Assembly (NCBI GenBank): GCA_022559845.1
Contig: CM040127.1
Span: forward strand, 30,776,708 to 30,840,707
Origin: Amorphophallus konjac
Lineage: Eukaryota; Streptophyta; Magnoliopsida; Alismatales; Araceae
Length of the DNA: 64,000 nt
Direction of reading: 5' to 3'
Position numbers and translations under genes: made by a program. The notes beneath the pieces were generated by a model. It worked only from the letters and a program-made list of their open reading frames with translations. It made no database searches and was not told the origin of the DNA. How positions within the stretch are numbered: position 1 is the first letter of the stretch; each line of letters starts with the position of its first letter. Shown piece by piece: positions 33,401-44,717 of this stretch.

Positions 33401-34186
33401 CATAGTTTGTTCTTTTATGGAGATATTAGAAGGAATCATATAACTTTTCCATTTGCATTTGTTATTTTCTTAAGTAATTGTTGGTCTTTCTCGATGGTCC
33501 ACCCTCACCTGAATAATGTTATTGTTGCTGTTGCACTCATCTTTTTTTCATCTGATGAGCTTTGTTGGCTTGGTACATGTGGGCAGGATTGGAGGGAGTT
33601 TCCAAATTCTTTGCACTGTGTAGTTTTGGTTTGGCACATTTATTGCAGTTTTAAAATTGATGATGTTTACAATTGGTTAGACATCTACTTTTTTTAGGAA
33701 TTTCTAATAATGCTCATTTATTTTCATATTTGATTGTAGTTTTTTGAAAGTGTTATTTGATTTTACTTGACAACAGTGTTTTGATAAAGTACTAAAATGT
33801 GACTACTTGAAAGCTTGAAGGGTTAAATACTCGAGGATGAACTGGACCCATTTCTTTTGACATAGAAACATGCACACAATTGGTGGAAAGTAACCGTACG
33901 ATGGATGGATTATGTCTCTGATCTGTCTTTTTCTTTTCCAGACAATCTCTCTCACGTAAAAGATGGATTACTTAAGGACTGCATCCATTATGTGCTTGTG
34001 CATTTTTTGAATCATTTTTTGATAAAGTGCATTGGAAATTTCCCTTGTCTATTGATCTGGAATCCTATCTAATTGGCATCTGCAAAATCGATTTCAGGCT
34101 ATTGGCCTGCTCTGTACATTTTGTGAATTTCTAGCACGTGCGCAGATAGTTTAACATTTGTTACGATATGTTTTTTGCCTTTTCAG
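33401..34186. other. Intronic or intergenic DNA upstream of the MED19 start exon
   Basis: AT-rich with no recognised element. It ends in a pyrimidine-rich acceptor (TTTTTTGCCTTTTCAG) directly before the exon at 34187. That acceptor is itself evidence that a 5' UTR intron precedes the start-codon exon. Confidence 0.5.
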
Positions 34187-34223
34187 ATGAAGATGTTAAG
34201 CACATATCTTAGGCTCTGAGTTA

Positions 34224-37200
34224 ATGGATCCAGAGGCGAAGAAGTTTGGTAGAGGTAGCCAACTTTAATTGAGAAGCCTGTTTAGCTGTTTCTACTGGCT
34301 GAGAAGCCTGAGATAAATGAGATGGGAGTTTTTAGTTTTTACCATCCTTATGCATTTCTCATAACACAAGTATAAACCCAAAACTTCTATGCATATGGCC
34401 ACTATTGAGTTAGTAAGAATACGTTTTGTAGTTTATATCTATAAGGTGGAAAAAGGTTATACTGTAAAAATAATGAGAAATATATGGTATATATTTGTAT
34501 GAAATGTTTCACAAGATATAATCAGTACTGATTGATGACAAGCAATCCTTTTTATCATAACATGATCAACATGAGTTTACAAGCGGAACATGATTTTATG
34601 AGCTTTTAAAATGATTCCTTATTTCACATAAAAGGAAAATTTTTAAGTGGTATAAAATGCATTTATATATATTTTTTTAAACTTGAAGACATTATCATGG
34701 GATTCTCTAGTAGAAATTGATTTATTTCATCCAGAAGGCTGAAGAATACAGATTCAATTATAATTATTATGAAAAACAGAAAGAAATCCTTGTGCTGGGT
34801 GCCTTAACAACTGTAGAAAGTATGCATAACAATTAATTCTTTAAGAACTTTTTTCTTATTATGTTACAGTATAAGCTACAGGAAATTAGATGCCAAACCG
34901 CTGTTTTGAGTTCTTTACTGATGCTTGGACGGGTGGTCACATGTAATGCACATTCTTAATTGGCTCAAAAAAGCAGAGACCCTGTTTTTGCTTTGTTGGG
35001 GGGTTAGTGTGGGTCACACCATCTTGGTTTGGATTGTTTTTGTTTTATAAGAAAGCAGAGACCCTACAGACTAAACTGTAAGAATGCATGTTCACAACAG
35101 GGCAATAGTCTGGGGCTGCATGATGTTTCATGCTTTCTTTTCCTAGTCCCAGTGGGCATCCTTTCCCCCTCATAGAGTTGCGTTATCATCTAACCTTTAC
35201 ACATTATACCTTTGTGAGCATTATCCTCACAGTTGATCTATAATGGTTCGTAGAAGCCACTTGGTATTTTAGTTCCATTCTTACTTTTCACGTTGCTAAG
35301 ATGGGGCTTCATGAATCACTGGCATTTCTTTCATAAGCTAGTAGTTAAGAGATGTGAGACCCTGTGGGTATGCAATGGCAGAATCTAAAATGACTTCTTT
35401 TAGGCAAACAGAAAGGAGACTGGTGCACCATTTTCAAGAGTTATATGAATAATTTTGAGAATCTCATTCAGTTATATGTCTTTGGATTTGTTTAGTGGAA
35501 GGTCCTCACAATCAAAGTTGCATAGTACTGAAGGGCCCTACATAACAATAGCCAATGTAGGCCCATTAGGATAGAAACCTGCGCATTAGCAGAAGAAATT
35601 TATAAAAGCTTTAAAAGATGATAACTTCCAATATTTTTAGTGAAGTCTCTACTGTTTTGTTGATTTGAATTTTTCGAGTTGAAAATCATTTTGAGGGTCT
35701 AAATAGCGGAGTAAACAAACTATGTAGAAACTGGAAACAACTGCCACTTTGGTTGTTATTTGTGAGTCTCCTCTAAAAGTATGTGCAATTTGACAATTTT
35801 ATAAGGGGAAATAAAATGATTGAAGAAGTTCCAATTTTCTTATAAATGAAACGATACAAAAACAAATAAAAATATTAAATGCAATGAGGTTAAATAAATA
35901 ATTCCATAATTTTTTATCGAAGTTATTTGTAAGCTATCTTTTATTTTTGATGATTTATATAGTAATTTATGTAATGGGTGGGCATTCTCTTTTTTTTTAA
36001 GTTCAGAAAGGGGGAAATGAGGAGTGGGTAACCTAGTTGACATATCCTTTGTGACATAAGAAGATCCTAACAAAAGGATATAAATGATGGCCTGGTAGAT
36101 GCCACCTTTACCCAACGACAAGAGACAACATTTCTATTATGCAAAAGTAAAAAAGAGAAAAAGATAAAATAGTGGGGTGCATGCAATGCAGCACCTCCCC
36201 CCTACTCTCCATGCTAACTATTGGAATTTGGGCATAGTCCCTGGGCAATAGTCCCGTATTGGTTAAATGAGTTGTGGTTCATGTGCTTATGACCCTGGAC
36301 CCTTGTATCTCAACACCGCGGTTTTGTGGATTCAACATGATATCAGAGCATGGTCTTGGCCCAACTCCATATATTTCTTATCTTGCCACTTCCATCCAAT
36401 TAATGTCCACGACCCATCTTGGCCGTGAGGGGGAGTGTTGGAATTTGGGCATAATCCCTGGGCAATAGTCCCGTATTGGTTAAATGAGTTGTGGTTCATG
36501 TGATTATGACCCTGGGCCCTTGTATCTCAACACTAACAAAGGAGTAACCCAAAAGAGCAAGAAGAGGAGAGGAGAGGATGGCATGCAGCCTTCTCATTGC
36601 CATGCATTAAGGGATGTTGTCAAGGCAACAAGGTGACCCAAGGCATTCACGGGGACCCTAAGCGCTTAGGCGACAAGGCGTCCGCTTAGGCGTTGCTTAG
36701 ACGACACCTTGCCACTAATTAAAAAATCCAAAATACATATCCTCCCAATAGACAAATCAAGAATAAAATATATGAAAAAATTATAAAGAATTAAATTGTA
36801 TGAAGAAATTGCATATAAATTGCAGAAATTCAGAATTAAATGCAAAAAATTCAGAAAATTACAGAAAATACAATAGCATCAAAGAAATTTGCAGAAAATT
36901 AAGAGTTAAATGCACTAACCTGAGGGTTAAAATTTGTTAACTTCATCGTGGAAGATACAACATGTAAAACAAATTCTAACAAGCATAGTAGGTTTCTAAC
37001 AAATAGCAAACCACATCATGGAGGGAAAAAATAAAGGATTACTACTAGCAGTCATACTACAAGATCAATACTAGCAAATGTCCACACAACCATAATTTAA
37101 AGCTTAGAAGTGACTAGTTAGTACATCATTCAAATTAAAAAAATGACTTTTTTTAGATATCATATCTTAAATGACTAATAGTCTAATTCTTGAAATCAAA

Positions 37201-40200
37201 TGATACTTCTTCTTGAATGGTATCATCAAGGTCTACATGTCCATCATCTTCCTCACCATCTTCGCCTTCTTCACCAGACTCCCATGGAGCATCATCATCA
37301 CCATCCTCATCAGAGTCTTCTTCTAACCATTCTCCATCGTCGTCAACATCATCCTTATATCTTAGGGAGTGTGAGGCATTACCTATTAGTTGTGTTCTAC
37401 TTCTTGTTGGCCTTTCATATGATGTTCCCATGACAAGGTCAACATCTACCCAAGTAAGGTCATCATTGTCATGAATTAATTTTTTTGAGTTTTGAGTCAT
37501 TCACTCACTCTCCCAATCTAAGTTTGGTAGGTAAATATGATCATATTTTTTGTGCATGCTTTTTTCTTTCTTTGAGCTTCTCACGAAGACGACAATTATA
37601 CTGGACAACTTAAAAAAAAAAAACAATTCCTCTTCTTGATGTGAATCTACATAAAAAAGAACATAAGTAGAGAATGCAAATTATGCTGAGTATTAATCAA
37701 TTAAAGAGAATCTAAAGAATAAGATGAGTTTATGAAACATGCAAATTGAAATGTGCCCCAATTGTGAAAGCGCTACAATAAAGACCTAAAATCTTTAGGG
37801 CAATTTACATCAATTCGAGAGGCTCCCCACTATATGTTACCCACCATTCAACTATACAAAATATTTAACATGTCAAAATATATATTGTTTGAAAGTGGGT
37901 AGTACCACTGTGTATATAAAATGAAAAAAAGGATTTACAAGTATGAGAAGTAAGCACTCAAAATATCAATGTACACAACTTGCATCTAAAGGATGTAATC
38001 CCCCCGTTCCCCCCAGGTGACATTCAAAAAGAGAAGGAAAGTCTACATTACAATACATAGAATGCGTCATCGAGCTGGCTCTATCACCCGTTGGTAGTCT
38101 CCCTTGGTCTCTTGATCCTGCAATGCCCTTACCTTTCCTTTTCACAAGGAGTCATAGACGGGCCAGCCTCCCTCCTCTTGTGACTTGCTGCCCCCCCCCC
38201 CCCCCCTTCTTCCATCTCCCTTGCTCCCCCCCTTCGCCTCCCTTGCCATCCTTATGTGCCATCTCTTCTGAACTTTGGTGAACACCCCTTTTACACCCTT
38301 ATCCAGACCTGTGAAGGAGATTCTCACCTCGTCTGCTAGATCATTTACTTGTGCCTCCGTTAGTCTCTCGACTACCCCCACTCTCTCCTTCATCTCTTCC
38401 CTAGCCAGATTACCCCCAACAGTCAAAGCACCCCCGTTGGTCTCATCCTCTGCCTGCCTCCTCTCCATTCCCTATGCCTTGGGATGGTTTCCTCGCCTTC
38501 TGAGCCCACTCCAATGTCATCCTCATGGGTTGCACCGGCTGTGTCCATAGTTGGTAGAGTGAGGGCCTGTCTAGAATGGTTCGCTTCTTGTGGCTGTTTC
38601 GGCGAGCCTCCTGTCGTCATACTGGACTCCTCTTGCGTTGTGGGGGACCCGTCCAACTGCACCGCGGTTGGCCGCTTTTGGCATTCTTCCAGCTGGCTCC
38701 CTCCCCTTTTGAGTCGTTATCGACAGTAGCCGCCTGAAGCACTAACAATGATTAGATGCCCAACCTCGCAGGCGTTCACTTTGCCTCCTTGGACGTCTGC
38801 GGGACACGTCCGCCACCGCCGTTGGGGTAGTTGCCGCTTGAAATGCCCTCAACTGGAAAAAAGAATATCTAGTAAATTTTAAAATTCATGACGGAATGCG
38901 CTCACTTGGCAATCTCCTATCAAGAGCTCCAATAGTTATCTCTCTTCCAAACATCCCCTTTTCGTTCACATACATTACAAGTTGATCATTTTTCCTATCT
39001 TGAATCTCTAATTCCGGCATCATTCTTTCAACGCAAGTGAAAAAATTTACCCTTAAGCTTCCTACGTGAAGCAACATCTTTCTCCCTAGTCTTGAAATAT
39101 AAGTTGGAATTTAAGAAAACCTCCGCTTTATGTAAAGGACGGTCCATTTGATCTTGCCATCTCTTATCAATAATATGTAAGATTGGTTGAAATTTTACTT
39201 AGTTGGAACCAAAATTTTTAACAATTTGTTCTTTTGTGTACTCTATGGAAGCATATATGTAGGGCATTGCAGATTTTCTATTTTCATCAACTAACCTTAA
39301 CACTTGCAATATTAGTTGAGATGCTTTTTAAATATCTTCAACACCATGCCAAAACCTTACTTGAAAGACAATGCTTGAGACATTCCTCTCGATATTTGTT
39401 GATGCTCCAACACTCCTATGCTAAGCTTTTGAAGTGAATAGTCTGCGAAGAGCCCTCTTCATTGTATCATCATTCAACCTCTGAAGTGTAAGAAATGTTG
39501 TAGCAAATCTAGTCACATCACATCTCACCAATTTTTTACCTTTGTTTTTTTTTCTCATGTGTTCAAAACTGCTAGTGTGAATGTAATTATAAGATGTCAA
39601 CTTTTTGACTTTTGCAATTACACTTTTGTAGGTCTTCAACTTATCAATATCTTCTAACATGAGATCCAAACAATGCGTAGCACAAGGTGTTCAGAATAAT
39701 TTTCTTCTTTTATGCATCAACAAACAATCAACTGCAATATTATATGATGCATTATTAGTTACGTACAATTTGTAGCACATTGTCTTCTTCAAATTTCTCA
39801 ACCATTTTATCAAGGAGCTTATACAACAAATCATGCATCCTCCTTCCTATCTGAAGCATTAATAGACTCTACAAAGTAAGTTCCTTTTGGACAATTGACT
39901 AGAAAGTTGATTAACTTTCTTTGTCTTTTATGAGTCCAACCATCCCACATGATTGTACAGTCAACTGTGTTATAATGATTCTGATATTTTTCATATATGA
40001 CTTTTGTCTTCTCCACAATCTTCTTCAAAAAAGGCACTCTCAATATGTGATAGCTTGGGGGGCTTGTATCCTAGTCCAAATTTTCCTATAGACTCCATCA
40101 ATTTAAAGCTCCTTAGACGGGCTACATTGAAAGGAATGCCACCCTTATGAAACCAAGTGGCAACATACTCATCAAGATTTACTTTCTCTTCTTTTTTCCA

Positions 40201-40824
40201 TCTATTCTCCAATGTGGTTTGAAAATTTTTTCCACTTCTTCTAGCATCAACAAATTTCTCTACAGTCATCTTTAAACAGGCATTCATCGGCCCTTTGTGA
40301 GCCTTAGGTGGTTTGTTTGTCCCCGAGCTCTTTCGTGTCAATGTCTTGATGAAGAACTCTGCTGGGACTTTTCCACATTATCCTCCGCTGGACATTCATC
40401 ATTATCATCCAATTCCCCTTCAATCAAAAGACTTGCAATTTTTTTTTATTTTTGTTCATCCAATTGAGCATCTCTTTTGTAGTTTGCCTATTAGTATTAG
40501 GGCATTTCTTCACATCACCATAACCACATGTAAGATATTTCTTCTGCCTCTTGATGTCCCCATTAGTAATCAATCCATAAAGCTCGCATTTGATCTTGTT
40601 CTTGTCATTGTCGTCCAGCCAATATGCATGCTTCCATCTTGGATCTTTTGGCTATGCTTTCTTCTTTACGTCGGTCTCAACCGTGGAACTAGTGTTTGCC
40701 ATTTTCTACACATAACACAACAACAAATAAAAGACAATGTAAAGTTAATTACTCAAAACTTTTGTGTATGACTGACTATGTGCAAGAGAGAGAGAGGCTC
40801 TATGGGTTCTCTCTCTCTCTCTCT

Positions 40825-40868
<44 letters not shown>

Positions 40869-43800
40869 TAGCTCCCTGTTGGGGCTTGGACAGATAGAGA
40901 GATGGGGAGAGGAAAAGATAGGGGGGAGAGAGTGTGTGTTTGTGGCTGTGTGACATGCAAAGAGAGTGAGTGAGAGAGAGGGAGAGAAAGATGGAGGGGG
41001 AAGACAGGTGTGTGTGTGTGTGAGAGAGAGAGAGGAGGGCTGCAGCCAATAGAGAGGTGGGAGAGTGGAAAAGAGAGGGGAGAGAGAGTGAGTGTGTGTG
41101 TGTGGTTGTGTGCGTGACTGTGTGATACATATATATAGAGAGAGATAGAGACACCAAGGGGGGAGACAAAGGTGGGTGAGAGGAGGAAGAGAGAGGGGAG
41201 AGAGAGAGTGTGTGTGTGTGTGTGCAAGAGAGAGAAAGAGGAGGGTGGCGGATCCCCTTGTGGGGTCTCATCATCTCAAAGAGAGAGAGAGAGAGAGAGG
41301 CTTGAAGTCTCGGATTGGGGGGGGGTCTGGAGACAGAGTGTGTGTGAGAGAATGAGATAGACGTGGGGTAGAGGAGGAAGAGGGAGGGAATAGAGGGAGG
41401 AAGGGGGCCACAGCGTGGACAAAGGTAGGGGCTGGGAACCGTACTGTGTGAGAGAGAGAGAGGCATATCAGAGGTAGTGGAGGGGGGTGGTGTGGATCAC
41501 GACGGACTGACGACGGAGTTGACGGATCACGACGGATGGCGGCGGAAGAAGATGGGCTGGTTAGGAGGATGATAGACCGGTGCTGACAGTGCACCTGTGG
41601 CGGAGGATGGCTGCAACAGCAGTGAAAGACAGTAGCCCGATGGTGGAGGACTATGGCTACATGGTGGAGGACGGCACAAACCTTAGAAATGGAGCGGGGG
41701 AGGGAAAGGGTTGGGGGAATGGGGATCGGGGTTGGGATTGAGGGTTTAAATAAAGGATTCAGTTCGTCCGGATCTACGTCGGATCCCTTGGGCTGGTTGG
41801 AGCATGGTTGGCAGTTTCGGCCGAAACCGATACGTTTCGGCCGAAACGTATCGGTTTCGGCCGGTACCGATCCGAAACCGGACCAAAACACTGTAGCAGG
41901 TCCGAAACAATTAAAAAAATATTATTTAAATAGTTTCGGACGAAACTGGTCAGTTTCGGTCCGAAACTGGTCAGGATTATTAATTTTTAAAATTTTTTAA
42001 CTGGTTTCATCCGGTTTCGGCCGAAACCGAAACCGATACCGAAACCGAGTCGTATCGGTTTCGGACCCGGCCGAAACCGAGTCCGAAACCGACACTGCCA
42101 TCCTTGGGTTGGAGGTCACCGAGCCCAAAGCGACTAAGTGGGTGCCTTGGCACTTGGCCTGCCTAGGCATCTGCCTTGGTCGCCTTTTCACGTTGGAACA
42201 AGGTGGTTTGGCGCCTTGACATCTGAAAAGTGCCTTCTGCCTATGCGATGCCTAGGCGACCGTCTTGACAACCATGGGGATAAGATAGAGGGAGAAAGAG
42301 AGGACTTGGAGAAAAGAGCTTTATTGGTAGAGGGAATGTGCACGCATAGGACGGGGTCATGTAGAGAGCTTATGGAGCGATAATGTGCTTGGTCGTTGAG
42401 TCCAGAAGCAATGACTTTGAATTTAGAGGGGGGGGGGGGAATTACAAGAGAAGAGATAAATCAACAAGTTAGAAACCTCGATCAAAGAGATAAGTCAGCA
42501 AGTTAGAGACCTCGATCGTTCTTTACCTTATTTAACATTATCTTTCTAATGTTTGCTAATTTATGAGTTATGACAATGTATTCATTGGTGTTTGTCTACT
42601 TGCAATTGAATCTTCCGACCATCTGAGATTTCTTTTATTCCCAATCTATTCTATGAAATATTGTTCCCCCGGAATCTATCACATTCTATTGTATACATAT
42701 TTTGTATGTTGTCATATATATCCCAATGATAAACGATATCTCATTATTTGTAGCCTGCCATCATCTGCCATTTGTGTAAATTGACTTTGTTTTTTTTTTT
42801 TTTTTTTGGGGGGGGGGGGGGGGAGGGGGCTGAGAGAACTAGGTTGCCCTTGTTTAAACTCCTCACATAATCAAAATCATGACATGTATACCCTTACATC
42901 TTTCATGTTCTCGTGTACTCCAAAATCTTATATTTTACACCGCTGCTCATTTTCAACAGAATACTCATTCAACTGCACTATACTAGAGTCGGAGGATATA
43001 ACTGAAAATGGAATACTTATTATAAGAGTATACACGGTAATATATAGAAAATGGGGTTACACACTAAAATACTAAATATTTTAGGGCTATATACCAATCT
43101 AGAATCATCTTAGTAAATAGTCCCAAATAGACTCCAATCAATGCCTAATTCATTCATCACACAAGGAGCTCACATGGTTTCAGCTTGCTTCCTATATGTC
43201 CATGAATGTTGCCCTGCCTGGTTCGGCAGACTGCCAAGGGTTTTTAGGAGCTTGAACTTGTGTGACATTCCCATGCAAGGGTAGATGTGTTGCTTGGCAA
43301 GGTGAGATGGTACAAAGGGAAAAAAGAATTCCTTTACTCCTTTTCTGGTTACCTGATTTGTTGGACATGCTGAAACAGGTGAGAGCAGCACATCCTAGGA
43401 AGGTTAGAAAGATTTCCCATCAATTTCAAACATCACACTAGGGGAAAACAGTTTCAAGTAGGTTCACAAGGAACCTTCCGTTTCTTCTTTGCAAGTAATT
43501 TATCCAAAATGACAGTTGGCTTTAGTGGTCCTTTTGCTTGTGGGTCATTGTTGCATTTGAAAATGTATGAAAACTGTTGTTAGAAATTATTGAATAAATT
43601 CATGCTTCTTTGTCTGCGATTCAAAATCTATTGATGTTTATAAACAGAGACCAATGTTCCTCTAGTTTGCATTTTTTTGACATTATGTATGATAGTTCCT
43701 CATAACAAAATGCAGCCTGAATTCCGTGGGTTTTATCATACTCCTATGGAGGTTAAGATTGAGAATAGCATGCATTGTTGGCTTGTTGAGGAGCATTTAA

Positions 43801-44717
43801 TTGAGCCTTTGTTTTGGATTTTCAGGACCTAGGGAGCTTACTGGTGCTGTCGATCTTATAAGTCACTACAAGCTGTTGCCACATCATGATTTCTTTTGCA
43901 AGCGAGGACTTCCTATTTCTATCTCAGAGACACATTACCTTCACAATGTTGTTGGAGACACGGAAATTAGAAAAGGCGAAGGGATGGAGCTGGATCAGCT
44001 CTTTGAAAATCATTCATACTTGAGAGAGACAACAGCTAATATAAGGCCTTTTGACCTGGATACCTTGAGTCAGGCATTCCAGTTGCGAGAAACTGCTCCC
44101 ATTGAACTGCCTTCTGTAAGAAATCTGCAGTTGCAAAAGGTCTTTTTGGATCCTAATGCTAATCTGGACACTGATCTGCATCATGCAAAATTTAACAGGC
44201 GGAAAAAGGACTAGCTACCATCAGTGGGAAAGTAAAATACGAGTCCAAGGACAAAGAAAGAAAACACAAGAAGCACAAAGACAAAGATCGCGAAAAGGAT
44301 AAGGAACATAAGAAGCACAAGCATCGCCAGAAAGATCGGAGTAAAGACAGAGACAAAGATAAAGATAAAGACAAGGACAGAGAGAAGAAGGATAAAAGTG
44401 GGCATCATGATTCTGGTGGTAGCCACTCTAAGAAACATCATGACAAGGTCCGTCCTTTTCTTTCTGTTTTCTGTCTTATGCTCCAGCAGCAATAACCTTC
44501 CTTTTTAATGTTCCAGAAGAGAAAGCATGATGCTAGCGAAGATCTCTCAGACACTCACAAACACAAGAAAAATAAGGTAATAAAGGGTAAAGATTTTTAT
44601 TTTATTCCTGTGAATCCTATAATAAACTTCATATTGTTATATCATGTCAGTCATTTTGGCCCTTGGGGAAAGCTGTGATATTTTTTCCTTTATGTATCTT
44701 TTCAGCATAAGAGTTGA
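34224..44717 (+). CDS. MED19A: Mediator of RNA polymerase II transcription subunit 19 (MED19a-like)
   Basis: MED19 is a head-module subunit of the nuclear Mediator complex that bridges transcription factors and Pol II. The coding exons are 34224-34254, 43826-44115, 44199-44447, 44517-44576 and 44706-44717 (642 nt, 213 aa). All introns are GT-AG with compatible phases. The start reads MDPEAKKFGRG. The core follows as PRELTGAVDLISHYKLLPHH, then THYLHNVVGDTEIRKGEGME and FQLRETAPIELPS. The C-terminal half is the Lys/His/Asp-rich basic tail typical of plant MED19 (KDKEHKKHKHRQKDRSKD), ending KRKHDASEDLSDTHKHKKNK. The stop TGA (44715-44717) comes about a dozen codons earlier than expected; the frame after it still encodes DEMGAIEV, as in the family's conserved end. 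The first coding intron (34255-43825) contains a TRIM and a dead hAT transposon. The exon start at 34187 follows an acceptor, so a 5' UTR intron exists. Confidence 0.93.
34255..36213. other. MED19 intron 1, left part
   Basis: AT-rich intron sequence with no recognised element or conserved frame. Confidence 0.6.
36219..36532 (+). mobile_element. TRIM retrotransposon, complete, 314 bp
   Basis: Two 97-bp LTRs (36219-36315 and 36436-36532) differ at only a few positions. They start TATTGG/TGTTGG and end CTCAACA. The 120-bp interior has a primer-binding-like site (ATGATATCAGAGCATGG, complementary to initiator-Met tRNA) and a purine tract (GAGGGGGAGTG) just before the 3' LTR. Five-bp duplications CTAAC lie at 36214-36218 and 36533-36537. 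It encodes no protein and would need another element's machinery. Related elements lie at 59979 and perhaps 55674. Confidence 0.93.
37183..40702 (-). pseudogene. hAT transposase pseudogene (BED/DUF659 family)
   Basis: From the - strand start at 40702, MANTSSTVETDVKKKA runs into an in-frame TAG. Then come a decayed BED finger (IKCELYGLITNGDIKR, one Cys replaced by Tyr), VATWFHKGGIPFNVARLRSF (about 40110-40180), DUF659 (CTIMWDGWTHKRQRKLINFL) at about 39900-39960, MDLMLEDIDKLKTYKSVIAK at 39610-39669, and blocks LQVLRLVDENRKSAMPYIYA plus WQDQMDRPLHKAE (about 39100-39330). The end has VQYNCRLREKLKER and an acidic tail (37183-37500). The core ERNWS dimerisation motif was not found; the insertion at 37880-38880 lies where it would be expected. 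Multiple stops and shifts. Confidence 0.82.
37880..38880 (-). mobile_element. LINE-like insertion inside the dead hAT transposase
   Basis: The left edge (TTGAAAGTGGGTAGTACCAC) matches the 3'-tail start of the L1 fragments at 12268 and 30771, implying a - strand L1 3' end. The remainder is more GC-rich than its surroundings, with - strand frames at 38142-38468 and 38423-38662 that I cannot assign. It interrupts the hAT transposase. No TSD was confirmed and the right edge is approximate. Confidence 0.4.
40780..41465. repeat. (GA)n/(GT)n-rich low-complexity block
   Basis: Long runs of GAGAGA, CTCTCT, CACACA and GTGTGT with a partial longer periodicity (GGGGAGAGAGAGTGTGTGTG modules). The long - strand frames of Ser/Leu/His/Thr repeats here are artefacts. 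It lies between the dead hAT's transposase start and its right end. Confidence 0.85.
41803..42106. mobile_element. hAT MITE, 304 bp, same terminal type as the 22964-28080 element
   Basis: Perfect 8-bp duplications GGTTGGAG lie at 41795-41802 and 42107-42114. The ends are CATGGTTGGCAGTTTCGG and, reverse-complemented, CAAGGATGGCAGTGTCGG. The latter is nearly the left terminus of the 5.1-kb hAT (CAAGGATGGCAAACTCGG). The interior holds the same CGGTTTCGGCCGAAACCG arrays. It is inserted in the right subterminal region of the dead hAT 36612-42276. Non-coding. Confidence 0.92.
42285..43825. other. MED19 intron 1, right part
   Basis: Non-coding. It contains a poly-T/poly-G run at 42789-42823 and ends in the acceptor GTTTTGGATTTTCAG before the exon at 43826. 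No bounded element recognised. Confidence 0.6.

Larger units (their letters stand above)
36612..42276 (-). mobile_element. Dead hAT transposon in MED19 intron 1
   Basis: Left end GGATGTTGTCAAGGCAACAA. The right end, reverse-complemented, reads CATGGTTGTCAAGACGGTCG. The flanking 8-mers GCATTAAG (36604-36611) and GGGATAAG (42277-42284) agree at only 5 of 8 positions, consistent with an old insertion or slightly wrong boundaries. A transposase pseudogene lies on the - strand. The element has itself taken a LINE-like insertion (about 37880-38880) and a 304-bp hAT MITE (41803-42106). Confidence 0.75.

Noticed and set aside
40745..41466. Ser/Leu/His/Thr-rich frames of up to 237 codons
   Set aside because: Translations of GA/GT microsatellites; no domain and no start or splice context.
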